Origin: Desulfitobacterium chlororespirans DSM 11544
GTDB lineage: Bacteria; Bacillota; Desulfitobacteriia; Desulfitobacteriales; Desulfitobacteriaceae
Assembly: GCF_900143285.1 (NCBI RefSeq)
Contig: NZ_FRDN01000003.1
Location: forward strand, 1-64,000
Direction: 5' to 3'
Length of the DNA: 64,000 nt
The stretch's first letter is position 1, and each line of letters opens with the position of its first letter. Positions 33,976 to 42,273 of the stretch are shown piece by piece. The position numbers were made by a program, and so were the translations under genes. Under the pieces are notes generated by a model. The model saw only the letters and a program-made list of their open reading frames with translations. It did no database searches and was not told the DNA's origin.

Positions 33976-34044
33976 TCCTGTAACACTTGGGGTGAAACTT
34001 GAATAGAATACCCCGAAAATACAAAAAAGGAGGGAAAACAACTC

Positions 34045-34698
34045 ATGGCTGACCTCTATCCATATGACCCCTATCGCGAAAGAGTATGCATAATTGTCGA
34101 GAAAGTCTTTTTTAGTTGCCAACAGAGAGAGTGTTTTCCAAACTTCCCAATTGACCTGCCAGATTGTGGCGGCCCGTTCACCTTTGTGGACATTACTTTC
34201 CAAAATGGGGTCATCCTTCCCGAGAGCATCGTCATTACCCCTATTCCCAGCCGTCCAAATTTTGCCCGAGCTCAGTTCACCGTGCGCGTCTGCTTCACGG
34301 CTACTGTAAGAAATGCCGCCGGGCAACTCCTCACCATTCCTGGCTGTCTGCCGGACATCTTCAAGGACATCGTAATTTACTATCCACCTACCCGTTCTGA
34401 GTTCGATTTCAACCTAAGAGTTGAAACTCGCAGCGAGATTCTGGTTCCCGCCATCATTTCCGGAGACGATTTAATTGTCACAGTAGGGGTTTTCGTTATC
34501 GCGAAGCTAACCGGATTTGTGCAACTGGCTATTGATGCCTTTGGGTATTGCCCGGAACCACCATTCTGCGAAGAATTCCCCACCGAAGAACCTTGTATCG
34601 ACTTCCTGAACCCAAATCTCACTCCATTCCCTACAGATTTCTTCCCCCCACAACTTCCCAGCCCTGTTCCCGGCCCAATGTATGTAAATCTCACCTAA
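34045..34698 (+). CDS. Cys-rich spore-coat-like protein, function unknown
   Basis: 217 residues, ~12 Cys, no signal peptide. It begins MADLYPYDPYRERVCIIVEKVFFSCQ, then alternating beta segments (FTFVDITFQNGVILPE, ARAQFTVRVCFTATVR, EFDFNLRVETRSEILVP, DDLIVTVGVFVIAKLTGFV). The end is Pro/Cys-rich (YCPEPPFCEEFPTEEPC). The fold pattern and the VCIIVEKVFxSCQ opening resemble small SPOCS/DUF3794-type spore proteins of Clostridia, but I cannot confirm this by eye. Good GGAGG RBS ten bases from the ATG. Lies between two glycosyltransferase genes; it may be a glycosylated or cross-linked coat layer protein. Confidence 0.6.
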   Translation: MADLYPYDPYRERVCIIVEKVFFSCQQRECFPNFPIDLPDCGGPFTFVDITFQNGVILPESIVITPIPSRPNFARAQFTVRVCFTATVRNAAGQLLTIPGCLPDIFKDIVIYYPPTRSEFDFNLRVETRSEILVPAIISGDDLIVTVGVFVIAKLTGFVQLAIDAFGYCPEPPFCEEFPTEEPCIDFLNPNLTPFPTDFFPPQLPSPVPGPMYVNLT

Positions 34699-34737
34699 AC
34701 TTACACCCTTATCAACCGTTCTTAACGTCTAAAAATG

Positions 34738-34763
34738 CTAGGGCTGTCATTAGACAGCCCTAG
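34738..34763 (+). terminator. Perfect 11-bp hairpin between coat-like gene and next gene
   Basis: CTAGGGCTGTC-attа-like four-base loop-GACAGCCCTAG. It lies 40 bp after the coat-like gene and just before the ribosome site of the next. No T-run, so it could be an mRNA stabiliser or attenuator rather than a full terminator. Confidence 0.55.
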
Positions 34764-34788
34764 TCCAACATCACAGGAGGTGTGCCTA

Positions 34789-36324
34789 TTGCCTGCATAT
34801 ACTTCCTCATGCCAATCCTTCCTTTTACTTAATGAAAGCATTTCCTACTTATTGGAGATACACAATGATGGGCTGACTTTATCTTCTGCCAATGGTCACC
34901 CATTATTTGAGTTAAAGGAATCCGTCCTGCTTGCTCAAGGGATTCTTGATGATGCCCAACAAATTCATCTTGCTTACATAAAAGTTTCCGGTGAGTTTTG
35001 TTACTCAGTCATCCTGGCTGACGGACATCACCAAACCATGTCTCTGGGTAAACTGGATATTCGGACCCAGCGTTTTGATCGCCTGCTCCTCTTTCCATCG
35101 GGCAAGGTAATTCATATCTTTTATGCCAGCTCTCATTATGGGCTGCCTGATGTTTGGCGCATCACCCACCTTTTCTGGAATGGGCAGACCTGGAAATCCG
35201 CCTTTCTGGGGGAAGTGGTCCATCCTCGCTATCCCTTATATCATGTACTCATGGATTCCCGTTCTAATCTTCACGTCCTCATGATGACCTTCTTGGGAAA
35301 GCGCTCCGTTCTGTTGGCCAGCATGTTTAACGGCACCTTCTATCTCTGGTCTAAACGCCAGGAGGTTCTTACTATCCCCCGTGAAGTAGTAGATATGACG
35401 GCGGTTATTACCGCTCAGGATGAAGGACATCTTTTCTGGGCAGCCAAACAACCTGCCAGCGATCGCTTTGAAATCGGTCACGGAGTCCAAGGAAAAATGA
35501 ATGACTTTAAGAGTACCTGGCGGATTGATGCCTCACCGGCAACTAATCTTGAAGGCCCCTGGAGAGGCTTAGGGGTTATTGAATCTCAGGGTATGTTTAA
35601 TCTGTTAGTAAACATCAATCAAGCTGTACTGTTTCAGGTTCAAGATAGAAGCTGGAAGCCCGTTCTGGCCCGTTCCGGTGACTTTTTCTCCCTGCATATC
35701 GCCCAAAAAACTGAAGGAGTAACTACTTATTCTCATTGGTTGGGCATAACAGGCCAAGAGGCCCCTTTATTCGCCCAGGAACTATCTCTGGTTAGAGCCC
35801 CTCCCCTCGATGATTCCCCTCAGGTTTCTGCTCATCAGGCTAACGATCAATTCACTACGCCTCATACCAACAATTCCGATACCTCACAACATGTTGCAAA
35901 GGACAGTAGCGTTCAGACTGCTTTCCATGAAAAGACCCTTCCTGAAACCGAAACGGACGAGAAGGCTACCCAGGCTATCTCTGAACAAAATGATTCCCTG
36001 ACTTGCACCGCCCAAGCCTCCCCCTCTGTCTCCACTGGGCAGGTCAGTCCCCAGGAAACATCTGATGATAGCTCTTCTTCTCACCATTTAAGCCTTATCT
36101 TCAGTGATCTGAAAGAAAGTACCACACACATCACCAGTAATCTGGAATGCTTAAGCGAAAAGGTGGATTTTCTTCCCGAGGTACTGGAGCTCCTCAAAGA
36201 GCTTAAAACCAAAAACGATCAAACTTTAAACGCTCTGCAACAGCTGGAGACCCAAGTCCACCACATGCAAACTCTAAAAGAAGCAGCTGTAAAGAAAGGA
36301 TTTTGGCAGCGATGGTTAACCTAA
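34789..36324 (+). CDS. Large protein of unknown function, beta-rich with coiled C-terminus
   Basis: 511 residues from the TTG at 34789 (AGGAGG eight bases upstream). An upstream ATG in the same frame falls inside a hairpin and is unlikely. Residues 1-350 show repeated beta-strand blocks with aromatic turns (SGKVIHIFYASSHYGLPDVWRITHLFWNGQTW; HVLMDSRSNLHVLMMTFLGKRSVL; LFWAAKQPASDRFEIGHG), suggestive of a beta-propeller. Then a Ser/Thr/Glu/Gln-rich disordered segment (~355-440) and a helical heptad-rich end (SDLKESTTHITSNLECL...ELKTKNDQTLNALQQLETQVHHMQ). No signal peptide. Cluster position suggests a sporulation role. Not recognised. Confidence 0.6.
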   Translation: MPAYTSSCQSFLLLNESISYLLEIHNDGLTLSSANGHPLFELKESVLLAQGILDDAQQIHLAYIKVSGEFCYSVILADGHHQTMSLGKLDIRTQRFDRLLLFPSGKVIHIFYASSHYGLPDVWRITHLFWNGQTWKSAFLGEVVHPRYPLYHVLMDSRSNLHVLMMTFLGKRSVLLASMFNGTFYLWSKRQEVLTIPREVVDMTAVITAQDEGHLFWAAKQPASDRFEIGHGVQGKMNDFKSTWRIDASPATNLEGPWRGLGVIESQGMFNLLVNINQAVLFQVQDRSWKPVLARSGDFFSLHIAQKTEGVTTYSHWLGITGQEAPLFAQELSLVRAPPLDDSPQVSAHQANDQFTTPHTNNSDTSQHVAKDSSVQTAFHEKTLPETETDEKATQAISEQNDSLTCTAQASPSVSTGQVSPQETSDDSSSSHHLSLIFSDLKESTTHITSNLECLSEKVDFLPEVLELLKELKTKNDQTLNALQQLETQVHHMQTLKEAAVKKGFWQRWLT

Positions 36325-36512
36325 ACAGCCTTATGAAATACGGGGATGTACTGAAGCAATATCCCCAATTGAAACCTCATTTTCGCAGACTGGGTATCCC
36401 TGTATCCGGCTGCGGCATCTACTACTTGCTGGACATGACTTTGGAACAACTGGCCCAGCGCTATCATCTAGCTACCGAAACCTTGCTCAAAGCCTTGCAA
36501 AGGGGATATTAG
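36312..36512 (+). CDS. Small DUF1858-like protein
   Basis: 66 residues, overlapping the end of the previous gene by 13 bases. Pattern YGDVLKQYPQLKPHFRRLGIPVSGCGIYYLLDMTLEQLAQRYHLATETLLKAL resembles DUF1858 domains (yP..-f-..GI..-C-..tLeea-..y). Here a single Cys sits where paired residues are common. Wholly helical, cytosolic. Followed by the second glycosyltransferase after one base, so translation is coupled. Possibly an adaptor for it. Confidence 0.6.
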   Translation: MVNLNSLMKYGDVLKQYPQLKPHFRRLGIPVSGCGIYYLLDMTLEQLAQRYHLATETLLKALQRGY

Positions 36513-36513
36513 T

Positions 36514-37524
36514 GTGAAAGTTCTTTTTCAAGTCCGTCAGGATTATCGCAAAAACCCAGCGGGAGATACTGTCCAGCTTCTGGCCACAGCTCAAGCCTTA
36601 AAAAACCTTGGGGTACAGGTCTTTTTATCCCTCAACCCCAAGGTCCGGCTTGAAGAATATGACTTGGTTCACATTTTTAATGCTACCCGGGTGGTGGATG
36701 CCGCCATGTATTTTGAAAATGCTAAAAATCAGAATAAGCCCATTGTGGTGTCCCCTATATATTGGAATATGGCTCATTACTTAAAGAAAGTGGAAATAAA
36801 CTCTGTTGCTTTAGAGCAATGGGAATCCTATCAGCCTTGGCGTAGCCAATTGCTGAAGGATTGTGATCTACTCCTTCCCAACGGTCAAGCGGAAATGGAG
36901 GAGATTCAAAGGGATTTCCAGGTCACAACACCTTTTAAGGTCATTCCCAATGGATTTCCCCAGGAGTATCTTGGCATCGATGGAACTTACTTCCGAGAGC
37001 AGTGTCCCGGACTTCCGGAAGAATTCGTTCTCTCGGTGGCTCGTATTTCCTCCCGCAAGAATCAAAAGTGGCTGGCCCAATGCTGTCAGGAGCTAGGTCT
37101 TACTCTTGTTTTGGCAGGTCCCATTAATGAACCGAAGTATTTTGAAGAAGTACAAGTTTATCCCAATGTGGTTTATTTGGGCACCATACAAGGGCGGCTT
37201 CTGGCTTCCGCTTATGCCGCCGCTAAGGTTCATGCCATGCCCAGCTGGTTCGAAACACCGGGGTTATCCAGCTTGGAAGCAGGAGCATGCGGTGCTGTGG
37301 TCCTTTCCACGGACCAAGGGTGTACTGAGGAGTATTTTCAAGATATGGCCGTCTATATGAATCCCTTCGAAGAAAAGAGTCTGACTCCAGCCTTGGAAAA
37401 GGCCCTGACCTTCTCGCCGGAGCCTTTGACGCAACATATTCAAAAATATTACTCTTGGTCCAGGATTGGGGAAATGACCTTGGCAGCCTATAAACATGTG
37501 TTGGTGGGTTCCTCTCACGAATAG
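36514..37524 (+). CDS. Glycosyltransferase, GT4 family
   Basis: 336 residues, GTG start one base after the previous stop, with AAAGGGG upstream. GT-B signs: KNPAGDTVQLLATAQALKNLGVQV (N-terminal donor/acceptor region), VIPNGFPQEYL (~140), VLSVARISSRKNQKWLAQC, LVLAGPINEPKYFEEV, VYLGTIQGRLLASAYAAAKVHAMPSWFETPGLSSLEAGACGAVVLSTDQGCTEEYF. The last is the classic GT4 E-x7-E sugar-nucleotide site. Last gene of the cluster, ended by a strong hairpin. Substrates unknown; probably works with the first glycosyltransferase on a common glycan. Confidence 0.88.
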   Translation: MKVLFQVRQDYRKNPAGDTVQLLATAQALKNLGVQVFLSLNPKVRLEEYDLVHIFNATRVVDAAMYFENAKNQNKPIVVSPIYWNMAHYLKKVEINSVALEQWESYQPWRSQLLKDCDLLLPNGQAEMEEIQRDFQVTTPFKVIPNGFPQEYLGIDGTYFREQCPGLPEEFVLSVARISSRKNQKWLAQCCQELGLTLVLAGPINEPKYFEEVQVYPNVVYLGTIQGRLLASAYAAAKVHAMPSWFETPGLSSLEAGACGAVVLSTDQGCTEEYFQDMAVYMNPFEEKSLTPALEKALTFSPEPLTQHIQKYYSWSRIGEMTLAAYKHVLVGSSHE

Positions 37525-37559
37525 CCCATGAGGGTTAAAATCATATGAACAATGAAGTA

Positions 37560-37595
37560 AAAAGACGAGACGTGAGGATGGAAGTCTCGTCTTTT
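37560..37595. terminator. Bidirectional terminator between GT cluster and amidase
   Basis: AAAAGACGAGAC pairs with GTCTCGTCTTTT (12 bp) with A-run before and T-run after, so it can end transcripts from both sides. Confidence 0.8.
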
Positions 37596-37635
37596 ATGAT
37601 TCTCGGGTAAAATGCTGATCTGCTTTCTCTCCAGC

Positions 37636-38397
37636 TTACACCTTTCCGGTCCGAATAAAATCCAGCACTTTTTGGCAAGTTCCATAACGATCAGTTCCAG
37701 AAATCAAAATAGCCCTGTCCACCGGTTTAGTATTTCCGCCCACCACATATATCTTTTGGGCTGAATCCAGATACCCATTGCTCAAGCGATCCAAGTAAAG
37801 AATGGGAGCCTGGAGATAATCCGCCAGGTATCCTGCGGCTCTCTCGTCCGCTCCCCTGCCTACCAAGATTAGATGCTCCACTTTGTCATCTCCCCCTATA
37901 TTGATTTTCTGTAGTCCATCGATTTCCCCCTCCAGAGCCATGATCATGTCTTCCCAGGTATAACCATAGCTCTTCAGATAATCGATAGGGTCCATATGAT
38001 TGGTTTCTCCATAGGTAAGGGATATATCCCGATGAGAGAAGACATTGTGTGTCGTCCATCCATAGCGGACACAGGCATCAGCTACCAGCCAAAGGGTTCT
38101 TTTCCAGACTTCCTGAAACTTTTGGGGATCATGTTCCTGGGGTTCGCTCATTTCCACAGATAGAAAACGATGGTTGGCCGTATACCCAGCATGCCAGGCC
38201 ACTTCATTTTCCGGAATAGCGTGAATGAGCTCAAGCCAATCCACGAAGTAATGGGCGGAAGCAGCCCGGTGCTGACTGTTGAAGTAGTTAAATTCATTTT
38301 GGGCTGTAGCCCCAGGTGTCGCTGTGGAGTGAATCACAAAGCCCTGAGGTTGCAGAGGCTCTTGAGGCCGATTATTAACTAGGATTTGCTCTTTCAC
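37636..38397 (-). CDS. N-acetylmuramoyl-L-alanine amidase with CWB2-like tail
   Basis: 253 residues. Amidase_2/PGRP-type catalytic domain (1-~150): VIHSTATPGATAQNEFNYFN with the first zinc His, WHAGYTANHRFLSVEMSEP, VFSHRDISLTYG..HMDP with the later His and Asp. The C-terminal ~75 residues (VEHLILVGRGADERAAGYLADYL, AQKIYVVGGNTKPVDRAILISGTDRYGTCQKVLDFI) resemble one cell-wall-binding repeat 2 unit, whose signature is SGxDRYxTA. Cleaves the MurNAc-L-Ala bond. No signal peptide, as in phage endolysins that exit by a holin; the next gene upstream encodes a holin-like protein. The start (GTG) is uncertain because the AAGGAGG lies 18 bases upstream. Confidence 0.8.
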   Translation of the reverse strand: MKEQILVNNRPQEPLQPQGFVIHSTATPGATAQNEFNYFNSQHRAASAHYFVDWLELIHAIPENEVAWHAGYTANHRFLSVEMSEPQEHDPQKFQEVWKRTLWLVADACVRYGWTTHNVFSHRDISLTYGETNHMDPIDYLKSYGYTWEDMIMALEGEIDGLQKINIGGDDKVEHLILVGRGADERAAGYLADYLQAPILYLDRLSNGYLDSAQKIYVVGGNTKPVDRAILISGTDRYGTCQKVLDFIRTGKV

Positions 38398-38466
38398 TTC
38401 GTATCCCGTAATAATCCCTCCTTTTCTTGTAATCTATCCTTCATTTATTCTATGCTCTAAGATACC

Positions 38467-38778
38467 TTATGGTCCGTTTCTCTGCTTGGCATTGAAGAGA
38501 TGAAAAAAGTCATGGGCAAAATTAGCACCTTTGCCGACCACTAAACCGGTGATGATGACTCCCACATACCCATTTTTAGTTTGAATTCCGATTAAGCTTA
38601 GGGCATCGATTTGCGTTTCATAAGCAAGAAGGATTCCTATGCCTAAGCTGATCAATTCTAAAGTAAAGGGGCGAATTTTATCAGGTAGAAAAGGAATCGT
38701 GCTGACAACCGTCTTAAAAAGGTCTACAATCTTCTCAACCACGACGGCTAAAAGCACAACTATACTTAAGGCATCCAT
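38467..38778 (-). CDS. Small membrane protein, holin-like
   Basis: 103 residues, three hydrophobic segments (~4-22 with KIVDLFKTVV after it, ~42-58, ~70-85), charged end. GGGGGAAG seven bases before the ATG. Sits 69 bp upstream of the amidase gene in the same direction. Size, topology and context fit a phage-type holin, but the sequence family is not one I can name. Holin plus signal-less amidase make a minimal lysis pair without other phage genes. Confidence 0.6.
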   Translation of the reverse strand: MDALSIVVLLAVVVEKIVDLFKTVVSTIPFLPDKIRPFTLELISLGIGILLAYETQIDALSLIGIQTKNGYVGVIITGLVVGKGANFAHDFFHLFNAKQRNGP

Positions 38779-38874
38779 CGCTACTTCCCCCTTGAAGCCG
38801 TGATATCTTTCCCCTTTAACTATATTCCAACTTTTTCTGTTAGGTTCATATTCTTGGGATAATTCTCCAAAGCA

Positions 38875-38897
38875 AAAGACGGCTTATCGCCGTCTTT
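38875..38897 (-). terminator. Terminator after capA-like gene
   Basis: AAAGACGGC pairs with GCCGTCTTT over a five-base loop; T-rich on both sides. Nine bases downstream of the leftward capA-like stop codon. Confidence 0.75.
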
Positions 38898-38905
38898 GTT
38901 TTAAT

Positions 38906-40174
38906 TCATTTATCTTTTAAGATCAATTGATTCAGACGTTCCTCAGTAGTCTTCAGAACATTTTCAAGAAGAGGCAGATCCTCATGGGAGAAGACTTCCT
39001 CTTCATCAGCTTTAATTTTTTCGATGGTTTTTTCTATGGGGACGACCCGGAATTGCTGTCTGCCTCCCTTAGTATAGCTGTGGGAGTAGGTAGGGATTAA
39101 CTCGACTCCCTTTAATGTTGCGGTTTGGGATATCAAAGTATCTGCGGTTTCTTCTGAGGCGGAGCTCTCCGGCTTGCCGGGTTGAATCACTTTCTCAATG
39201 TTGAACTTTAATTGAAGGATAACACCGCTGTTGCGCTCCTGACCCCTTTGATCCCCGATAAAGTTCCCAATGGAATAGGCCGCAAATTTTTCTTTGCCAT
39301 CAATATTGAAGTATTCCACTGGTTGAATCACGTGAGGGTGGCTCCCTATGATAGCATCGGCACCCGCTGCCAAAAATTCTCGGGCGAGAGTCCGTTGTTC
39401 GTCCGTGGGCTCTGTACTGTACTCCACTCCCCAATGCAGTACAAGGATTAGCAGATCCGCTTGAGTGCGGAATTGACGAATATCTTGAAGAATCTGCTCT
39501 TTCTCCAGCATGTTAATAAAATATTGATGTTCAGAGGGGAGGTTTAAGCCGTTGGTTCCATAGGTGTAAGCCAGATAGCCCACCTTGACGCCGCGGATAT
39601 CCTTAATGAGATAACCGGAATCCTCCGGACTTTTACGAACACCTAAAACGTCCAGCCCTGCTTTTTCGAGCACGTCTACGGTTCTGACCGCCCCCTGGTA
39701 TCCTCGATCAAGAATATGATTATTGGCTGTGATCACCCCGTCCACTCCATAGTCTTTCAGGTGATCAGCGATCGCATCCGGACTATTAAATAAAGGATAT
39801 CCGGTATAACCTTCCTCCGAACCGGCAAGTGCCGTCTCCAGATTGGTGGTACAATAATCCCCTTCCTCCATCAACTCTCCTACTGATCCAAAGAAATTAA
39901 AAGCGTAAGAGCCATCCAGCTGGCCCCCAGACCAAATCAGAGTGTTGTGCATGAGTATATCTCCTAAAGCGGTCAGGGTAACCGTCTCCTCTTGAGCTAT
40001 GGGCTCAGGTTCAGGTACAGGAGCCGGCACAGGCTCATTGGGCCCGGTTTGTTCAGTCGCTCCAATAGGAATCGATTGACCCTGGCAGCCCGTTAAGACC
40101 GGAGATAGAGAGATAATAAGAAAGAGTACCAATAAGGCAGGAAAATAAGTTCTCGGGAAAGGGTATTTTATCAT
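38906..40174 (-). CDS. CapA-family metallophosphatase-like lipoprotein
   Basis: 422 residues. Lipoprotein signal with lipobox LTGC (about residue 30), then a Pro/Glu-rich linker. PGA_cap/CapA domain: TALGDILMHNTLIW, DYCTTNLETALAGSEEGYTGYPLFNSPDAIADHLKDYGVDGVITANNHILDRGYQGAVRTVDVLEKAGL, LVLHWGVEYSTEPTDEQRTLAREFLAAGADAIIGSHPHVIQPVEYF. All metal-binding motifs (GD, NLE, NNH, HWG, SHPH) of the metallophosphatase-like fold are present. In Bacillus CapA takes part in poly-gamma-glutamate export, but many homologues are in non-capsule settings. ATG at 40174 has GGAGG five bases upstream. No capB/capC nearby. Confidence 0.88.
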   Translation of the reverse strand: MIKYPFPRTYFPALLVLFLIISLSPVLTGCQGQSIPIGATEQTGPNEPVPAPVPEPEPIAQEETVTLTALGDILMHNTLIWSGGQLDGSYAFNFFGSVGELMEEGDYCTTNLETALAGSEEGYTGYPLFNSPDAIADHLKDYGVDGVITANNHILDRGYQGAVRTVDVLEKAGLDVLGVRKSPEDSGYLIKDIRGVKVGYLAYTYGTNGLNLPSEHQYFINMLEKEQILQDIRQFRTQADLLILVLHWGVEYSTEPTDEQRTLAREFLAAGADAIIGSHPHVIQPVEYFNIDGKEKFAAYSIGNFIGDQRGQERNSGVILQLKFNIEKVIQPGKPESSASEETADTLISQTATLKGVELIPTYSHSYTKGGRQQFRVVPIEKTIEKIKADEEEVFSHEDLPLLENVLKTTEERLNQLILKDK

Positions 40175-40315
40175 GGGAACCTCCACATCGAAGTAATTTC
40201 TTTTTCGTTATTTACGATAATTTTTGTGAACAGCTTTTCTAAATATTCGCTTCTTCATCTCTTATGTCCTTCTACGCTTTGGTCCCCAGCTATCTTTTTA
40301 ATTTATGGAAAAGTA

Positions 40316-41641
40316 TCAGATTTGAAATTCAGGTTCCTCTGGATTAACCCTGGTGATCATCACCTTGTCCACCCGAACATGGTCCATATCCACGACCTCA
40401 AGCCGCAGATAGCCGACTATTACACTATCCTTTTCTTTAGGTATATCTCCGATCTTGTCGGTGATGTAGCCTCCAAGAGTGTGGTAGCTGTTTCCTGTGT
40501 GGGGCATGACTTTTTCTTCAATATCGAAATACCGTTTGAAGGTATCGAGAGCTACCAATCCATCCGCCAACCAGGAGTGTTCATCCTTCTCGATGATTTC
40601 CGGAGGGGTTTGTTCTCCTCTTAAGGGCATATCCCCTACGATATTTTCCATGATATCGTGAAGAGTTACGAAACCTTCAATCCCGCCATATTCATCAATC
40701 ACTATAGCTTCATGGCGCCCCGCCTCTTGGAAGGTCTTCAGGGCTTGAAAGACTTTCATGGATTCAGGATGGATCAGTGTATCCTTAATGCAGTCCGTAA
40801 TTGCAAAGTCTACCCCGGATACCAGCTTAGCAAAAACATCCTTGGTATGAACCACCCCTTGGAAATTGTCCAGGCTCCCTTTACCTACAGGAAATTTCGT
40901 GTGGGGGCTTTCGTTCATCTTGCTAATAATCTCCACAAAGGTATCCTCGATATCGATCCAAGCCAACTGGGTACGCGGAGTGAGGATATCAGCCAAACGT
41001 TTGTCTCCTAAGTAAAAAATCTGCTCCACCATATCCTGCTCAATCTCTTCTACTACACCGCTGTAAACCCCTTGCTCGATAAGCGACGTGATCTCTTCCT
41101 CGGTTACTTCCGGATCGGTACTGGGTTTAATACGCAAAGCTCTTAAAACCCATTCCGTAGATTTACTTAAAAACCAGATAAGGGGGCGCCCCGCCTTGGC
41201 AAAGTAATACATAGGTTTGGCCACCCGGCAGGCAACTTTTTCCGGGTTGCCCATGCCAATTCGCTTGGGGGCAAGTTCGCCGATAATCAAAGATAAATAG
41301 GTGGATAATCCCACCACGAGAATAAAGCTGAACTGGTAGCTTATAGGTGCTAATACCGGAATAGTCTCTATATACTTAGCCAGTTGTCCCGCAATAGTCG
41401 CTCCGCCAAAGGCCCCGGTAATAACCCCAATGAGAGTGATGCCGATCTGTATGGTGGAAAGAAGCTGATTAGGATTCTCCGCCAGCATTAAGGCATAGGC
41501 TGCCCGGGAGTTCCCTTTGTCCTTAAGATTGGCTAACCGATTCCTTTTCGAAGTCACAATGGCAATTTCCGTCATAGCAAAAAGACCGTTGGCCATGATG
41601 AGAATTAATACGATCATAATAGAGATCCATAAACTATCCAA
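40316..41641 (-). CDS. CNNM/CorC-type transporter (hemolysin family protein)
   Basis: 441 residues: DUF21/CNNM membrane domain with four helices (1-~190), two CBS domains (~210-330) and a C-terminal CorC_HlyC domain (~345-435: SWLADGLVALDTFKRYFDIE...TLGGYITDKIGDIP). Family role is Mg2+/Co2+ resistance or Mg2+ efflux; the family was once called hemolysin. TTG start at 41641 with GAGGG nine bases upstream. Monocistronic, no sign of unusual composition. Confidence 0.9.
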   Translation of the reverse strand: MDSLWISIMIVLILIMANGLFAMTEIAIVTSKRNRLANLKDKGNSRAAYALMLAENPNQLLSTIQIGITLIGVITGAFGGATIAGQLAKYIETIPVLAPISYQFSFILVVGLSTYLSLIIGELAPKRIGMGNPEKVACRVAKPMYYFAKAGRPLIWFLSKSTEWVLRALRIKPSTDPEVTEEEITSLIEQGVYSGVVEEIEQDMVEQIFYLGDKRLADILTPRTQLAWIDIEDTFVEIISKMNESPHTKFPVGKGSLDNFQGVVHTKDVFAKLVSGVDFAITDCIKDTLIHPESMKVFQALKTFQEAGRHEAIVIDEYGGIEGFVTLHDIMENIVGDMPLRGEQTPPEIIEKDEHSWLADGLVALDTFKRYFDIEEKVMPHTGNSYHTLGGYITDKIGDIPKEKDSVIVGYLRLEVVDMDHVRVDKVMITRVNPEEPEFQI

Positions 41642-41801
41642 ATCTATCGTCCCTCATTTCCTATAAAAATGCCTAGGCGTTTAATTCTCTTTAACACTAT
41701 TTTTTCTTCATGAAATAATTCTATCCTTACTATATAGGCGATCGCAATTGGCATATCATTTTATCCTGTCCCAATGATGAACTTTTATAGCTAATAGATT
41801 A

Positions 41802-41848
41802 TTGACGCTGCCAGCATTTATGGATATTATAGATATATATAGTCCATA
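41802..41848 (+). promoter_or_regulatory. Promoter and overlapping Rrf2-type operator
   Basis: TTGACG (41802-41807), 17 bases, TATTAT (41825-41830) is a good sigma-A promoter. TATGGA (41819-41824) and TCCATA (41843-41848) form an inverted repeat that encloses the -10 box, so a bound regulator would block transcription of the Rrf2-MFS operon. Confidence 0.55.
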
Positions 41849-41866
41849 ATTAGGAGGTAATTTTTT

Positions 41867-42247
41867 GTGAAATATTCGAGGGCGACGGATTATGCTCTTC
41901 ATACAATCTTGTTTCTTGCCAGAAACGGCTCGGAAAAGAAATTGGGGGTTCAGGAATTAGCTGAAAAACAAAATGTTTCTCCTACCTACTTGTCAAAGAT
42001 ACTTAACAAGCTGGTTAAGGAAGGGATGATTTATTCTTCACCAGGAGTTAACGGCGGGTATTCCCTAGGTCCCCATTGGGAGGAGATCTCTTTTTTTGAT
42101 ATTATCCAAGCTATAGAAGGAAAAACTTCCTTATTTGACTGTTGCCTGAACTCGAACCCTGAATGCTCCATAAAAAAAGTCATGCTTGCAGCTGAGAAAA
42201 ATATGGAAGAGGAATTAAGAAATAAAAAAATATCAGAGCTTGTCTAA
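41867..42247 (+). CDS. Rrf2-family Fe-S transcriptional regulator
   Basis: 126 residues. Winged HTH (KYSRATDYALHTILFLA; LGVQELAEKQNVSPTYLSKILNKLVKEGMIYSSPGVNGGYSLG) is typical Rrf2, and CCLNSNPEC (three cysteines near 92-100) is the cluster-binding or redox-sensing motif of IscR/NsrR-like members. GTG start, AGGAGGT eight bases upstream. Senses Fe-S, nitric oxide or redox state by family analogy. Forms an operon with the MFS exporter 26 bp downstream. Confidence 0.9.
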   Translation: MKYSRATDYALHTILFLARNGSEKKLGVQELAEKQNVSPTYLSKILNKLVKEGMIYSSPGVNGGYSLGPHWEEISFFDIIQAIEGKTSLFDCCLNSNPECSIKKVMLAAEKNMEEELRNKKISELV

Positions 42248-42273
42248 GCTCTGGTGGAAGAGGGGTTATTTTT

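Noticed and set aside
34735-34788. ATG start 18 codons upstream in the 511-residue gene
   Set aside because: Lies within a perfect hairpin and upstream of the AGGAGG that serves the TTG.
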